Shown: positions 54,304 to 64,000 of the stretch, one piece after another
Position numbering within the stretch: position 1 is the stretch's first letter
How the letters are laid out: each line of letters begins with the position of its first letter
From: Massilia violaceinigra
GTDB lineage: Bacteria; Pseudomonadota; Gammaproteobacteria; Burkholderiales; Burkholderiaceae_D
Assembly: GCF_002752675.1 (NCBI RefSeq)
Contig: NZ_CP024608.1
Coordinates: forward strand, 3,038,001 to 3,102,000
Direction: 5' to 3'
DNA length: 64,000 nt
The notes under the pieces: generated by a model
The model's database searches: none
Seen by the model: only the letters and a program-made list of their open reading frames with translations
Told to the model about the DNA's origin: nothing
Made by a program: the position numbers and the translations under genes

Positions 54304-55230
54304 TCAGTTGACGGCCGCAGCTTCGTTGACGATCCAGTCGATCACCGCGCCGACGTCCGCACGCGGCTCGGCGACGGCGCGCACCAGCCAGTAGGCGTGC
54401 TCGCAGGGGGAAGCGAGTCGGGAGCAGGGCAGTTGCACCAGCCGGCCCGCGCGCAGCATCGGCTCGATCAGCTCGATGCGGCCAAGCGCGACGCCATGGC
54501 CGGCCAGGGCCGACTGGATCACTTGATCGTACTGATTGAAGCGCAGGATGCTTTTCGGTCCGGCCAGGCTTGGTCGCGCCCGGTCAGGCCCGGCGGCCTG
54601 CAGCCAGTCCTTCCAGTGCAGCCAGGGCTGGCCCGGATGATCGAATTCGAGCAAGGTGAGGCCGGCCAGATCGGCGGGTCCGTCAAGACGCGTGATGCCG
54701 AGCGACGGGTGGGCCACCGGCGCGATCGTTTCGCGAAACAGCAGCGTGGAGTGGGGCGCAACGGCGGCCAGCGGTGCATAGCGGATCGCCAGGTCGAGCC
54801 CTTCGCGTTCCAGGTCCTGGATGCGGTTGTTGGCGGCCACGCGCAGATCGATGCCGGGGTGCTGCTGCTGGAAGCTTCCCAGGCGCGGCAGCAGCCACAG
54901 GCCGGTCACCCCGATGCTCGCGCTCAGCGCCACTTGCCCGTTGCGCGCCGACGGCTTGATGGCGGCGCAGGCGTCCTGCAACTGCCGGAGCGCGCCGTCA
55001 GCGCTCTGGAACAGCCTTTCCCCGGCCGGCGTGAAGGCGATCGCGCGATGGGTGCGGACGAACAGGCGCACGCCGAGCCGCTGTTCGAGCGCCTGGATCT
55101 GGCGGCTCAGGGCCGACTGGGTCAGGCACAGGTCGGCGGCCGCCAGGGTGATGCTCATGCGCCGCCCGACCGCCACGAAACCGCGCAGCGGCTCCATCAT
55201 GGCCGCCAGGGGAACCAGCGAATCCGACAT
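54304..55230 (-). CDS. LysR-family regulator (GcvA-like)
   Basis: A 308-residue LysR regulator. The winged helix-turn-helix (about residues 8-67) reads LRGFVAVGRRMSITLAAADLCLTQSALSRQIQALEQRLGVRLFVRTHRAIAFTPAGERL. The effector domain (about 95-295) resembles GcvA-type members (LWLLPRLGSFQQQHPGIDLRV). It may control the CmcJ-like/isomerase pair downstream, 140 bp away on the same strand, though LysR regulators more often control divergent genes and the divergent neighbour is an OmpA-like protein. Confidence 0.87.
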   Translation of the reverse strand: MSDSLVPLAAMMEPLRGFVAVGRRMSITLAAADLCLTQSALSRQIQALEQRLGVRLFVRTHRAIAFTPAGERLFQSADGALRQLQDACAAIKPSARNGQVALSASIGVTGLWLLPRLGSFQQQHPGIDLRVAANNRIQDLEREGLDLAIRYAPLAAVAPHSTLLFRETIAPVAHPSLGITRLDGPADLAGLTLLEFDHPGQPWLHWKDWLQAAGPDRARPSLAGPKSILRFNQYDQVIQSALAGHGVALGRIELIEPMLRAGRLVQLPCSRLASPCEHAYWLVRAVAEPRADVGAVIDWIVNEAAAVN

Positions 55231-55373
55231 GCGCCCTCCTCATGCAAAACGCCAGCATACCAGCGCCCGCCGCCAGGTCTGGTATTCAGACACGGGCCGA
55301 AGCGTACTGCTTGTCAATCAGGCAAGTTCGCGTTACAGTCGTCGCTCTACTTCACTCGGGGAAGGTCTTTGCC

Positions 55374-55811
55374 ATGCGACACATTTTGACCGCGCTCTCG
55401 GTTTGCCTGGCGTGTGCGCTGCCGGCCGCCGTGCGCGCTGAACCGGCCAAGGTCCAGTTCGCGACCGAAGTGTTTTTCGACAGCGGCAGCGCGCGCCTGT
55501 CGGCCGATGCGGTATCGATTCTCGACCAGGTGGTCAGCAAGAGTGGCGAACTCGCGCCGGAGCTGATCATGGCCATCGGCCACACCGATGCGCTGCTTAG
55601 CGACGCCAGGGCGCAGACGCTGTCGGTGCAGCGCGCCGAAGCCGTAAAAAAATATCTGGCCGACAAAGGATTCGAGCGCATCCGCATTTATACCGAAGGC
55701 AAGGCCAAGCGCCTGCCAGTGGCCGAGAACGACACGCGCGAAGGGCGCGCCCGCAATAACCGGGTCGAGGTGCAGCTGGTGGGACCTAGAGCCGGAGCCG
55801 CCGAGCAGTAA
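55374..55811 (+). CDS. Small OmpA-domain periplasmic protein
   Basis: A 145-residue exported protein with signal peptide MRHILTALSVCLACALPAAVRA and one OmpA C-terminal peptidoglycan-binding domain (EVFFDSGSARLSADAVSILDQVV, IGHTDALLSDARAQTLSVQRAEAVKKYLADKG, RARNNRVEVQL). The Asp and Arg that contact diaminopimelate are present. It has no lipobox or beta-barrel, so it is a free periplasmic wall-binding protein. The ATG at 55374 has GGGGAAGG upstream. Confidence 0.85.
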   Translation: MRHILTALSVCLACALPAAVRAEPAKVQFATEVFFDSGSARLSADAVSILDQVVSKSGELAPELIMAIGHTDALLSDARAQTLSVQRAEAVKKYLADKGFERIRIYTEGKAKRLPVAENDTREGRARNNRVEVQLVGPRAGAAEQ

Positions 55812-55823
55812 GCAGACAGACGT

Positions 55824-55856
55824 AAAAAAGCCTGCAAGGCGCAAACCTTGCAGGCT
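55824..55856 (-). terminator. Rho-independent terminator of groESL
   Basis: An 11-bp stem AGCCTGCAAGG/CCTTGCAGGCT with a six-base loop is followed on the minus strand by TTTTTT, about 48 bases after the groEL stop. It also lies just after the convergent OmpA gene. Confidence 0.88.
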
Positions 55857-55903
55857 GTTCGGTGACGCCGGAAGCGGACCAGCCGCTCCGGCGCGTCCGG
55901 CAA

Positions 55904-57616
<1,713 letters not shown>

Positions 57617-57627
57617 CTAGTTGAAGA

Positions 57628-57918
57628 TCACTTGACCAGGACGGCCATGATGTCTTCTTCACGCATCACCAGCAGCTCTTCGCCGTCGACTTTGACGGTT
57701 TGGCCGGAGTATTTGCCGAACAGGACGCGGTCGCCGACTTTCACTTCCAGCGCGCGTACTTTGCCGTCATCCTGGACTTTACCGTTGCCGACAGCCAAGA
57801 TTTCGCCTTGATCCGGTTTTTCAGCAGCTGCGTCAGGAATGATGAGGCCGGACGCAGTTTTGGTTTCCTGGTCGAGACGCTTGACGATAACGCGATCGTG
57901 CAATGGGCGAAGGTTCAT
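57628..57918 (-). CDS. groES: Co-chaperonin GroES
   Basis: A 96-residue GroES with [29 protein letters not shown] including the mobile loop, and the closing [29 protein letters not shown]. It caps the GroEL ring. AAGGAG precedes the ATG. It is the first gene of the heat-shock operon and follows the CIRCE element by about 110 bp. Confidence 0.98.
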   Translation of the reverse strand: MNLRPLHDRVIVKRLDQETKTASGLIIPDAAAEKPDQGEILAVGNGKVQDDGKVRALEVKVGDRVLFGKYSGQTVKVDGEELLVMREEDIMAVLVK

Positions 57919-58029
57919 GCAAAACTCCTTAATATTCAGTGGTTTAGTAGCTATTGGTCAGGACCGCCACAGGCGTTCCCGGTGTTTCAACATGTCTCGC
58001 GGTGTTGCCGCGGAGACTAGAAAGAGTTG

Positions 58030-58056
58030 TTAGCACTCTCTACTAACGAGTGCTAA
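58030..58056 (-). promoter_or_regulatory. CIRCE operator (HrcA binding site)
   Basis: TTAGCACTC, nine bases, GAGTGCTAA: a perfect match to the CIRCE consensus. It overlaps the start of transcription expected for groESL, directly downstream of the -10 box, so HrcA should block initiation. The hrcA gene itself is not in the window. Confidence 0.95.
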
Positions 58057-58084
58057 TTATAGGGACGGTCAAGGTGTTTTTCAA
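58056..58084 (-). promoter_or_regulatory. groESL promoter with overlapping sigma-70 and sigma-32 elements
   Basis: On the minus strand TTGAAA (58079-58084) is 17 bp from TATAAT (58056-58061), an excellent housekeeping promoter. The same DNA also reads CTTGAAA, 14 bp, CCCTATAA, close to a sigma-32 promoter. The CIRCE begins at the last base of the -10 box. Confidence 0.75.
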
Positions 58085-58371
58085 GGCGTCCTGTTGACTA
58101 TTTAACAGACGAGCTTGATCTGGCGCAAACCGCGGGCCCGCCGCGGCACCGTAAACTGGAGAGATCTCAACGCTGCGCGGGAATGCGGTTCCCCGCATCC
58201 TGCGCACTTGCCGGCGCAACTTCCGGTTTGCGCCAAGTCTGAAAAGGCGGTAATGAATCGGTCCGGGCGCGGCCGATTCAGCCGGGCGCTATTACATCCC
58301 CTTACATCAATCGTCTACCCCTGTTACTGATTCGGTTGACGGACTTTCATTCACACCCCTATAGTTACGGG

Positions 58372-58632
58372 ATGATTTCTGAATTCGACGAACTATCCGA
58401 AAAAATTGACCGGCTTGCCGCGTTGACCCTCTCACTTCGCAGCGAGAACGCGCAGCTGCGCCAGACCAATGCCGAACTGCGCCAGTCGAATATGGCGCTG
58501 TGCGCCGAAAACGAGGAATGCGTGGGACGCATGCATGAAGTGCAGCGCCGGCTTGAAGCCTTGCTCTCGCAAATGCCCGATCCGAATGCGCCGCCTGCAC
58601 CGCTTGTACAGCATGATGAGGTTGCACAATGA
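58372..58632 (+). CDS. ZapB-like small coiled-coil protein
   Basis: An 86-residue coiled-coil protein (FDELSEKIDRLAALTLSLRSENAQLRQTNAELRQSNMALCAENEECVGRMHEVQRRLEALL) with a Pro-rich tail, of the DUF904/TIGR02449 type often annotated near zapA. Its stop overlaps zapA by four bases (ATGA), which supports a shared role at the division ring. The ATG at 58372 is preferred to 58336 because it begins the coiled coil directly; either is possible. Confidence 0.72.
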   Translation: MISEFDELSEKIDRLAALTLSLRSENAQLRQTNAELRQSNMALCAENEECVGRMHEVQRRLEALLSQMPDPNAPPAPLVQHDEVAQ

Positions 58633-58940
58633 CCGAGCTCAATGTCACGATCATGGGAAGCTCCTACCGCCTCATGTGCAAGGAAGGCGAGGAACGCACC
58701 TTGCTGGAAGCGGTGAGCTATCTCGACGGCAAAATGTGCGGCTTGCGCGATTCGGGCAAGGTCAAGGGAAATGATCGCATCGCCGTCATGGCCGCGCTCA
58801 GCGTGGCCGCCGAATTCCTGTCGGTGAAAACCCCGCAAGGACCGCTTTCCGAAATGTCGATTTTGGAAGTCAAGCAGAAACTCGGCGACATGCACACGGT
58901 CCTCGATAACGCCCTGACCCCCCAAGAAAATCTGTTCTGA
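58629..58940 (+). CDS. zapA: Cell division protein ZapA
   Basis: A 103-residue ZapA with the typical N-terminal strand MTELNVTIMGSSYRLMCKEGEERTLLEAVSYLDGKM and C-terminal coiled coil. ZapA bundles FtsZ filaments at mid-cell. It sits between a ZapB-like gene and 6S RNA, an arrangement recalled from other proteobacteria (zapA-ssrS). Confidence 0.9.
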   Translation: MTELNVTIMGSSYRLMCKEGEERTLLEAVSYLDGKMCGLRDSGKVKGNDRIAVMAALSVAAEFLSVKTPQGPLSEMSILEVKQKLGDMHTVLDNALTPQENLF

Positions 58941-58986
58941 GGCTAATTTCGTTTGACATGACGGCACATCGGAGTAAACTCCGTCT

Positions 58987-59163
58987 CACCCTGCGGTGTT
59001 CGCGATTGCCATATATTCCTTGAACCATTTATGTGCACCGGTTGCGGAATTTTGTTCGATGGGAGTGAGCGTCGCTTGTCCGACGAACCCGAAATTGGAC
59101 TAACTGCGACCACCTTGAACCATTAGGTTCGGGATGCCGGCAAAAACGGCACAGGCGGGGCTC
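58987..59163 (+). ncRNA. ssrS: 6S RNA
   Basis: Immediately after zapA, where ssrS is found across proteobacteria. The 3' part reads ACTGCGACCACCTTGAACCA, nearly identical to the conserved 6S segment of E. coli. The 5' end CCCTGCGGTGTTCGC can pair with the 3' end (GGCACAGGCGGGG) to make the closing stem. The ends are approximate to about five bases. 6S RNA mimics an open promoter and binds sigma-70 RNA polymerase in stationary phase. Confidence 0.88.
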
Positions 59164-59176
59164 TGATTTTCATAAG

Positions 59177-59210
59177 CGGTTGCAAGCATTCGGTGCGCAA
59201 CCGTTTTTTT
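59177..59210 (+). terminator. Rho-independent terminator after 6S RNA
   Basis: CGGTTGC (59177-59183) pairs with GCAACCG (59197-59203), and seven T follow. It lies about 14 bases beyond the predicted 6S 3' end and probably stops the zapA-ssrS transcript. Confidence 0.85.
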
Positions 59211-59281
59211 ATGGGCGCGCGCTTTGTCAATGCTTGGCAACGGCGCGCCGCCAATGGCGACGCGCCGACGGAGTGGCATAC

Positions 59282-59743
59282 ATGGCTTATTGGTTGATGA
59301 AGTCCGAACCGGACGAAGTGAGTATCGACGACGTGCTGGCCGCGCCGGATCGCACGGTGGCCTGGTTCGGCGTGCGTAATTACCAGGCGCGTAATTTCAT
59401 GCGCGACGCCATGCGCGAAGGCGACCTGGTGCTGTTCTACCATTCCAGCTGCGCCGAGCCGGGCATCGCCGGCATCGTCGAGGTGTGCTCGAACGCTTAT
59501 CCGGACGCCACCCAGTTCGACCCCGCCAGTCCGTATTACGACCCCAAGGCCACCCGCGAACAGCCGCGCTGGATCAGCGTCGACGTGCGCGCCGTGCGCA
59601 AGACCGCGCTGCTGAGCCTGAAAGAGCTGCGCACCATTCCCGAGCTGGCCGGCATGCGCCTGCTGGCCAAGGGCAGCCGCCTGTCGGTCATGCCGGTCGA
59701 GCCGCACGAATGGCATGCCATCGACGCCTTGCTGGGCCGCTAG
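59282..59743 (+). CDS. EVE-domain protein
   Basis: A 153-residue single EVE (PUA-like) domain protein starting MAYWLMKSEPDEVSIDDV, with WFGVRNYQARNFMRDAMREGDLVLFYHS and the closing LSVMPVEPHEWHAI. EVE domains bind modified bases in DNA or RNA. The ATG at 59282 is chosen because the domain starts there; the longer frame begins within the terminator. Members occur beside 6S RNA in several proteobacteria. Confidence 0.9.
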   Translation: MAYWLMKSEPDEVSIDDVLAAPDRTVAWFGVRNYQARNFMRDAMREGDLVLFYHSSCAEPGIAGIVEVCSNAYPDATQFDPASPYYDPKATREQPRWISVDVRAVRKTALLSLKELRTIPELAGMRLLAKGSRLSVMPVEPHEWHAIDALLGR

Positions 59744-59931
59744 CCGGCATCCTGCTCAAGATCGAACGCGACGCGCGCAGCTGATGGCGGGGCGCCTCCA
59801 GCTGCCGCAGCGCTAGCGCGGTAGAATGGTTTCTCGGGCAAGTCTGTGCGTGGCTTGCAAATAACCACAAGCCATCAAGAGCGCACCATGACGACTGCAC
59901 CTGCAACGACGCCTATCCCAGCGGGAGGCCG

Positions 59932-60735
59932 ATGGACTGGAGCCTGATTCTGATCCTTCTGGCCATGGGCGCCGCCGGCGGCTTCGCGGCCGGCTTGCTG
60001 GGCATCGGCGGCGGCATGGTGCTGGTGCCCTTCATCACCATGATCTACACCGCCCAGCATTTCCCGCCCGAGGCGGTGGTGCACATGGCGATCGCCACCT
60101 CGCTGGCCACCATCATGTTCACCTCGCTGTCATCGGTGCGCGCGCATCACGCGCATGGCGCGGTGGTGTGGCCGATCGTGCGCATGCTCACGCCCGGCAT
60201 CGTGGCCGGCTCCTGGGTCGGGCCGTGGCTGGGCAAGCAGCTCAACACCACCGCGCTGGCGCTGGTGTTCGCCGCGTTCGTGGCGTTTTCGGCCACGCAG
60301 ATGCTGAGCGGGAAGAAGCCGGCCGGCGCGCGCGAGCTGCCGCAGGCGCCAGGCATGTTCGCGGCGGGCGGCGCGATCGGCGTGGTGTCGGGCGTGGTGG
60401 GGGCGGGCGGCGGTTTCATGTCGATTCCGTTCATGACCTGGTGTAACGTCAAGATTCATCAGGCCGTGGCCACCAGCGCCGCGCTGGGCTTTCCGATTGC
60501 GCTCTCGGGCACCTTGTCGAACATCTGGTTCGGCTGGGACCAGCCTGGCTTGCCGCCGTATTCGCTCGGCTACATCTACCTGCCCGCGCTGGCCGTCATC
60601 GCCGCCGCCAGCGTGCTGGCCGCGCCGCTCGGGGCGCGCGCCGCGCACCGCATGCCGGTACAGACGTTAAAGCGCATCTTCGCCTTTATTTTGTATGCGC
60701 TGGCCGGCTATATGCTGTGGAAGGCGTTTCACTGA
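59932..60735 (+). CDS. TauE/SafE family membrane exporter
   Basis: A 267-residue membrane protein with about eight helices in two repeats, each opening with a glycine-rich motif ([19 protein letters not shown] and [19 protein letters not shown]), typical of TauE/SafE anion exporters for sulfite, sulfoacetate or related organosulfur compounds. GGGAGG precedes the ATG. Its last 50 bases overlap the convergent lgt gene. A taurine-type ABC importer is in the window, but 14 kb away. Confidence 0.88.
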   Translation: MDWSLILILLAMGAAGGFAAGLLGIGGGMVLVPFITMIYTAQHFPPEAVVHMAIATSLATIMFTSLSSVRAHHAHGAVVWPIVRMLTPGIVAGSWVGPWLGKQLNTTALALVFAAFVAFSATQMLSGKKPAGARELPQAPGMFAAGGAIGVVSGVVGAGGGFMSIPFMTWCNVKIHQAVATSAALGFPIALSGTLSNIWFGWDQPGLPPYSLGYIYLPALAVIAAASVLAAPLGARAAHRMPVQTLKRIFAFILYALAGYMLWKAFH

Positions 60736-61525
60736 CCGCACCGCTGCGGTAGGCCCAGACCAGCATGGCCACGCCGCCGATGATCATCGGCAGCGACAGC
60801 ATCTGTCCCGACGTGACCGGCAAGCCGGCCACGCTGATCTGCCAGTCCGGTACGCGGAAATATTCCGTGAAGAAGCGCGCGCAGCCGTACAGCAGCGTAA
60901 ACATGGCGCCCACGGCCAGCCGCGGGCGTTCCTTGCGCGCATACATCCACAGCAGCACGAACACCACCAGCCCGTCGACGATCATCTGGTACAGCGGCGA
61001 CGGATGGCGCGGCCCCTGCACGCCCGGCCACAGCATGGCCCACGGCAGGCTGGCGTCGGCCACGCGGCCCGGCAGTTCGGCGTTGATGAAGTTGCCCATG
61101 CGCCCGGCCGCGTAGCCGAGCGGGACCAGCGGCGCGATGAAATCGTAGACGTCCAGCAGGTTGCGCCTTGCCTTGCGCGCCCACAGCGCCATGGCCACCA
61201 GCACGCCGAGAAAACCGCCGTGGAAGGACATGCCGCCCTCCCAGACCTTGAAGATGGCCACCGGATCGGCCATGAAGCGGGCCGGCTGGTAAAAGAACAC
61301 TTCGCCCAGGCGCCCGCCGATGATCACCCCGAGCATGCCGTAGAACAGCATGTCGTCCAGGTCTTCTTTTTTCCAGCCACGCGCGGCGATATGCGCTTGC
61401 TTGATGCGCACGCGTCCGAGCGCGAGGAACATGGCGAACGCCAGCACGTACATCAGCCCGTACCAGTGCACGTGCAGCGGGCCGAGCGAAAAGGCGACGG
61501 GGTCAGGCATCGGGTGGGTCAGCAT
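60686..61525 (-). CDS. lgt: Prolipoprotein diacylglyceryl transferase
   Basis: A 279-residue inner-membrane enzyme that adds diacylglycerol to the lipobox cysteine of prolipoproteins. The Lgt signature appears as [18 protein letters not shown], with [12 protein letters not shown] and [13 protein letters not shown] (catalytic His region) before it, and about seven helices. It starts [23 protein letters not shown]. The 3' end overlaps tauE by 50 bases on the other strand, and the 5' end overlaps the upstream LysR gene by 23 bases on the same strand. Confidence 0.95.
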   Translation of the reverse strand: MLTHPMPDPVAFSLGPLHVHWYGLMYVLAFAMFLALGRVRIKQAHIAARGWKKEDLDDMLFYGMLGVIIGGRLGEVFFYQPARFMADPVAIFKVWEGGMSFHGGFLGVLVAMALWARKARRNLLDVYDFIAPLVPLGYAAGRMGNFINAELPGRVADASLPWAMLWPGVQGPRHPSPLYQMIVDGLVVFVLLWMYARKERPRLAVGAMFTLLYGCARFFTEYFRVPDWQISVAGLPVTSGQMLSLPMIIGGVAMLVWAYRSGAVSETPSTAYSRPAHTK

Positions 61526-62420
61526 CAGTATTTTTCCTCAGTAAATCCAAAAAACCCTGCAAGACCGGCGAGACGGCGTCGCGCCGCCAGGCCAGCCCGG
61601 TTTCCACCTGCGGCGTCGGTTCGCGCAGGGCCCGGTATTCTACGCCGGGCCGCATCAGATTGGACACCGATTGTGGCACAAGTGCCATCCCCATGCCGGC
61701 CGACACCAGACTGACGATGGTCTGCATCTGGATCGCTTCCTGCCCGATCTCGGGCGTGATGCCGGCCGCGCGAAAGCACCCCAGGATCGCATCGTGCAGG
61801 GCCGGGGCGATGGGGCGCGGAAAGATAATCAGCGGCAGCGGCGGCAAGGCCGCCAGCGCTACCGGCGCATCCCCGGCGGCCCCGCTGGTGCCGGCCGGCA
61901 GGGCGGCGATCAGCGGCTCGGTCAACACCTTGAGGTAATCGAGTTCCAGGCGCGCCTTGTCCGGCAGCGGCGGAATCAGGAGGCCGGCGTCGATGCGCCC
62001 GTGCAGCAAGTCGTCGATCTGCACGTCCGAGGTGGCTTCCTGCAGCGCGATCTGGACCTGCGGAAACGCCGCGCGGTAGCTGCGCAGGAAGGGCGGCAGC
62101 ACGCTGTAATCGGCCGAGGACACAAACGCCAGCGACAGGCGGCCCGCCTCGCCGCCGGCCGCGCGCCGCACCAGGGTGGGGAGAAACGCGCTGGCGGCCA
62201 GGATGCGGCGCGCTTCGGGCAGCAGGGCCTGGCCGGCCGGGGTCAGTTCGACCGCGCGCCGGCTGCGCGCGAACAGCGGCGCGCCCAGCAAGTCTTCGAG
62301 GCCCTGGATGGTTTGCGACAGCGGCGGCTGAGTCATGTGCAGGCGCAGCGCGGCCTTGCCGAAGTGAAGTTCTTCAGCGACGGCGACAAAATAGCGCAAC
62401 TGGCGCAGTTCCAGGTTCAT
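61503..62420 (-). CDS. LysR-family regulator (divergent from ilvD)
   Basis: A 305-residue LysR regulator. The DNA-binding domain is residues 1-60 ([53 protein letters not shown]); the rest is a periplasmic-binding-protein-like effector domain. The Met at 62420 is the canonical LysR start; a 35-residue upstream extension is rejected. It is divergent from ilvD with 142 bp between them, the usual position for a regulator of that gene, and it also overlaps lgt downstream. Confidence 0.9.
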   Translation of the reverse strand: MNLELRQLRYFVAVAEELHFGKAALRLHMTQPPLSQTIQGLEDLLGAPLFARSRRAVELTPAGQALLPEARRILAASAFLPTLVRRAAGGEAGRLSLAFVSSADYSVLPPFLRSYRAAFPQVQIALQEATSDVQIDDLLHGRIDAGLLIPPLPDKARLELDYLKVLTEPLIAALPAGTSGAAGDAPVALAALPPLPLIIFPRPIAPALHDAILGCFRAAGITPEIGQEAIQMQTIVSLVSAGMGMALVPQSVSNLMRPGVEYRALREPTPQVETGLAWRRDAVSPVLQGFLDLLRKNTDADPPDA

Positions 62421-62562
62421 CGATATGCTTTTCCATGTGAAGAAGGTGTTGTGATATGCGTTGCGACTCACAGCAATGCAAATGATATATTTGACGCGCG
62501 CCCGGCTGCAAGGCATTCTTGGCAATATTAGATCAACACCAGATCATCACCGGAGTGAAGCC

Positions 62563-64000
62563 ATGTCAGACCAGCCACGCTATAACCGTCGTTCCCGCAA
62601 CATCACCGAAGGCGTCTCGCGCAGCCCGAACCGCTCGATGTACTACGCCATGGGCTATGAAACCGAGGATTTCGACAAGCCGATGATCGGCATCGCCAAC
62701 GGCCACTCGACCATCACGCCATGCAACTCGGGCCTGCAAAAGCTGGCCGACATTGCGATTGCCACCGTCAAGGCCGCCGGCGCCAATCCGCAGGTGTTCG
62801 GCACCCCGACCATCTCGGACGGTATGTCGATGGGCACCGAAGGCATGAAATATTCGCTGATCTCGCGCGAAGTGATCGCCGATTGCATCGAAACGTGCGT
62901 GAACGGCCAGTGGATGGATGGCGTGGTCGTGATCGGCGGCTGCGATAAGAACATGCCGGGCGGGATGATCGCCCTGGCGCGCACCAATGTGCCGGGCATT
63001 TACGTGTACGGCGGCACCATCAAGCCGGGCAACTGGAAGGGCAAGGATCTGACCATCGTCTCAGCGTTCGAGGCGGTGGGCGAATTCACGGCCGGGCGCA
63101 TGTCGAAGGAAGACTTCGACGGCATCGAGCGCAACGCCTGCCCGTCGGCCGGTTCCTGCGGCGGCATGTACACGGCCAACACCATGTCGTCCTCGTTCGA
63201 GGCGCTGGGGATGGGCTTGCTGTACTCGTCGACCATGGCCAATCCGGACGACGAAAAGGTCGGCTCGGCCGCCGAATCGGCGCGCGTGCTGGTCGAAGCG
63301 GTGAAAAAGGATTTGAAACCGCGCGACATCATCACCCGCAAATCGATCGAGAACGCGGTTTCGCTGATCATGGCGACGGGCGGATCGACCAACGCGGTGC
63401 TGCACTACCTGGCGATTGCCCATGCGGCCGAGGTCGAGTGGACCATCGACGACTTCGAGCGCGTGCGCCAGAAAGTGCCGGTCATCTGCAACCTCAAGCC
63501 GTCCGGACAGTACGTGGCGACCGACCTGCACAAGGCGGGCGGCGTGCCGCAAGTGCTCAAGCTGCTGCTCGACGCCGGCTTGCTGCATGGCGACTGCATC
63601 ACCATCACCGGCCGCACGATTGCCGAGGAACTGGCCGAGATCCCGTCGGTACCGGACCCGAAGCAGGATGTTATCCGCACCATCGACAAGGCGCTGTACC
63701 AGCAGGGGCACCTGGCCATCCTCAAGGGCAATCTGTCGCCGGAAGGCTGCGTTGCCAAGATTACCGGGCTGAAGAATCCGGTGATCACCGGTCCTGCGCG
63801 CGTGTTCAACGACGAGTATTCGGCCATGGATGCGATCCTGGCGGACGGCATCAAGGCCGGCGACGTGCTGGTGATGCGCTACCTGGGGCCGAAGGGTGGT
63901 CCGGGCATGCCGGAAATGCTGGCGCCGACCGCTGCGCTGATCGGCAAGGGGCTCGGTGAATCGGTGGGCTTGATTACCGACGGGCGTTTCTCGGGCGGCA
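62563..64000 (+). CDS. ilvD: Dihydroxy-acid dehydratase, 3' end cut by window
   Basis: About 479 codons of IlvD are visible, starting [17 protein letters not shown] and running off the right edge. It dehydrates dihydroxy-acids in valine, leucine and isoleucine synthesis. The iron-sulfur ligands are visible at C54 (ITPCNSG), C127 ([11 protein letters not shown]) and C199 ([10 protein letters not shown]). The frame is still open at [10 protein letters not shown], the conserved near-C-terminal motif, so roughly 15-20% of the protein is missing. A GGAG ribosome site lies just upstream. Confidence 0.95.
   Translation, partial: MSDQPRYNRRSRNITEGVSRSPNRSMYYAMGYETEDFDKPMIGIANGHSTITPCNSGLQKLADIAIATVKAAGANPQVFGTPTISDGMSMGTEGMKYSLISREVIADCIETCVNGQWMDGVVVIGGCDKNMPGGMIALARTNVPGIYVYGGTIKPGNWKGKDLTIVSAFEAVGEFTAGRMSKEDFDGIERNACPSAGSCGGMYTANTMSSSFEALGMGLLYSSTMANPDDEKVGSAAESARVLVEAVKKDLKPRDIITRKSIENAVSLIMATGGSTNAVLHYLAIAHAAEVEWTIDDFERVRQKVPVICNLKPSGQYVATDLHKAGGVPQVLKLLLDAGLLHGDCITITGRTIAEELAEIPSVPDPKQDVIRTIDKALYQQGHLAILKGNLSPEGCVAKITGLKNPVITGPARVFNDEYSAMDAILADGIKAGDVLVMRYLGPKGGPGMPEMLAPTAALIGKGLGESVGLITDGRFSGG

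Noticed and set aside
59888..59947. 19-codon open frame before and overlapping the TauE/SafE start
   Set aside because: Could be a leader peptide, but it shows no regulatory codon bias and no attenuator hairpins; the ribosome site fits the main gene.

Overview
The window is high-GC (roughly 65%) bacterial chromosome with dense, overlapping genes. Family content (phasin, MdlAB, ZapB-ZapA-6S RNA-EVE, an HrcA-type CIRCE before groESL, eukaryote-like phosphoglucomutase, glucokinase-RpiR fusions) points to a Betaproteobacterium, most likely Oxalobacteraceae (Massilia/Duganella/Janthinobacterium type). That placement is inference from recall, since no search was possible. No phage, insertion sequence, CRISPR array or tRNA was seen.

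Layout. 1-7 kb: mdlBA exporter (the far end of mdlB is cut by the window edge), a phasin, a CodA-like deaminase and two GNAT acetyltransferases. 7-9 kb: a chemoreceptor, then a BIME/MITE-like inverted-repeat element. 9.2-14.8 kb: a six-gene stressosome-type signalling operon, rsbR-rsbS-rsbT followed by an ATPase/SpoIIE-phosphatase fusion, an RsbT-like/histidine-kinase fusion and a REC-kinase-REC hybrid. 14.9-40.1 kb: a large starch/glycogen/maltodextrin locus with a four-gene secreted hydrolase operon, a divergent TonB-dependent receptor, two divergent SLC45-like MFS transporters, phosphoglucomutase, alpha-amylase, a glucokinase-RpiR fusion and a pullulanase. A DEAD-box helicase and a small secreted protein of unknown function lie inside it. 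40.2-48.3 kb: a DctBD-like two-component system downstream of a SsuABC/TauABC-type transporter, a secreted cache protein and a POT peptide transporter. 48.6-52.1 kb: a cytoplasmic alpha-glucosidase translationally coupled to a second glucokinase-RpiR fusion. 52-55.8 kb: small accessory genes. 55.9-58.1 kb: groESL with CIRCE. 58.4-59.7 kb: zapB-like, zapA, 6S RNA and an EVE protein. 59.9-64 kb: TauE/SafE, lgt, a LysR regulator and ilvD (cut by the window end).

How it works together. The carbohydrate genes form a near-complete route. Oligosaccharides enter through the TonB receptor and are trimmed and debranched outside the cytoplasm. They cross the inner membrane by the MFS carriers, are hydrolysed to glucose by the cytoplasmic alpha-glucosidase, and are phosphorylated by the glucokinase domains. 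A 15-bp palindrome, TGTAGYNNNRCTACA, lies before the TonB receptor, the hydrolase operon, the pullulanase and the alpha-glucosidase, with weaker copies before both MFS genes. The only sugar-type regulators in the window are the two glucokinase-RpiR fusions, whose DNA-recognition helices are identical. I infer that this palindrome is their operator, which makes a self-contained regulon where the enzyme that consumes glucose also carries the repressor/activator domain.
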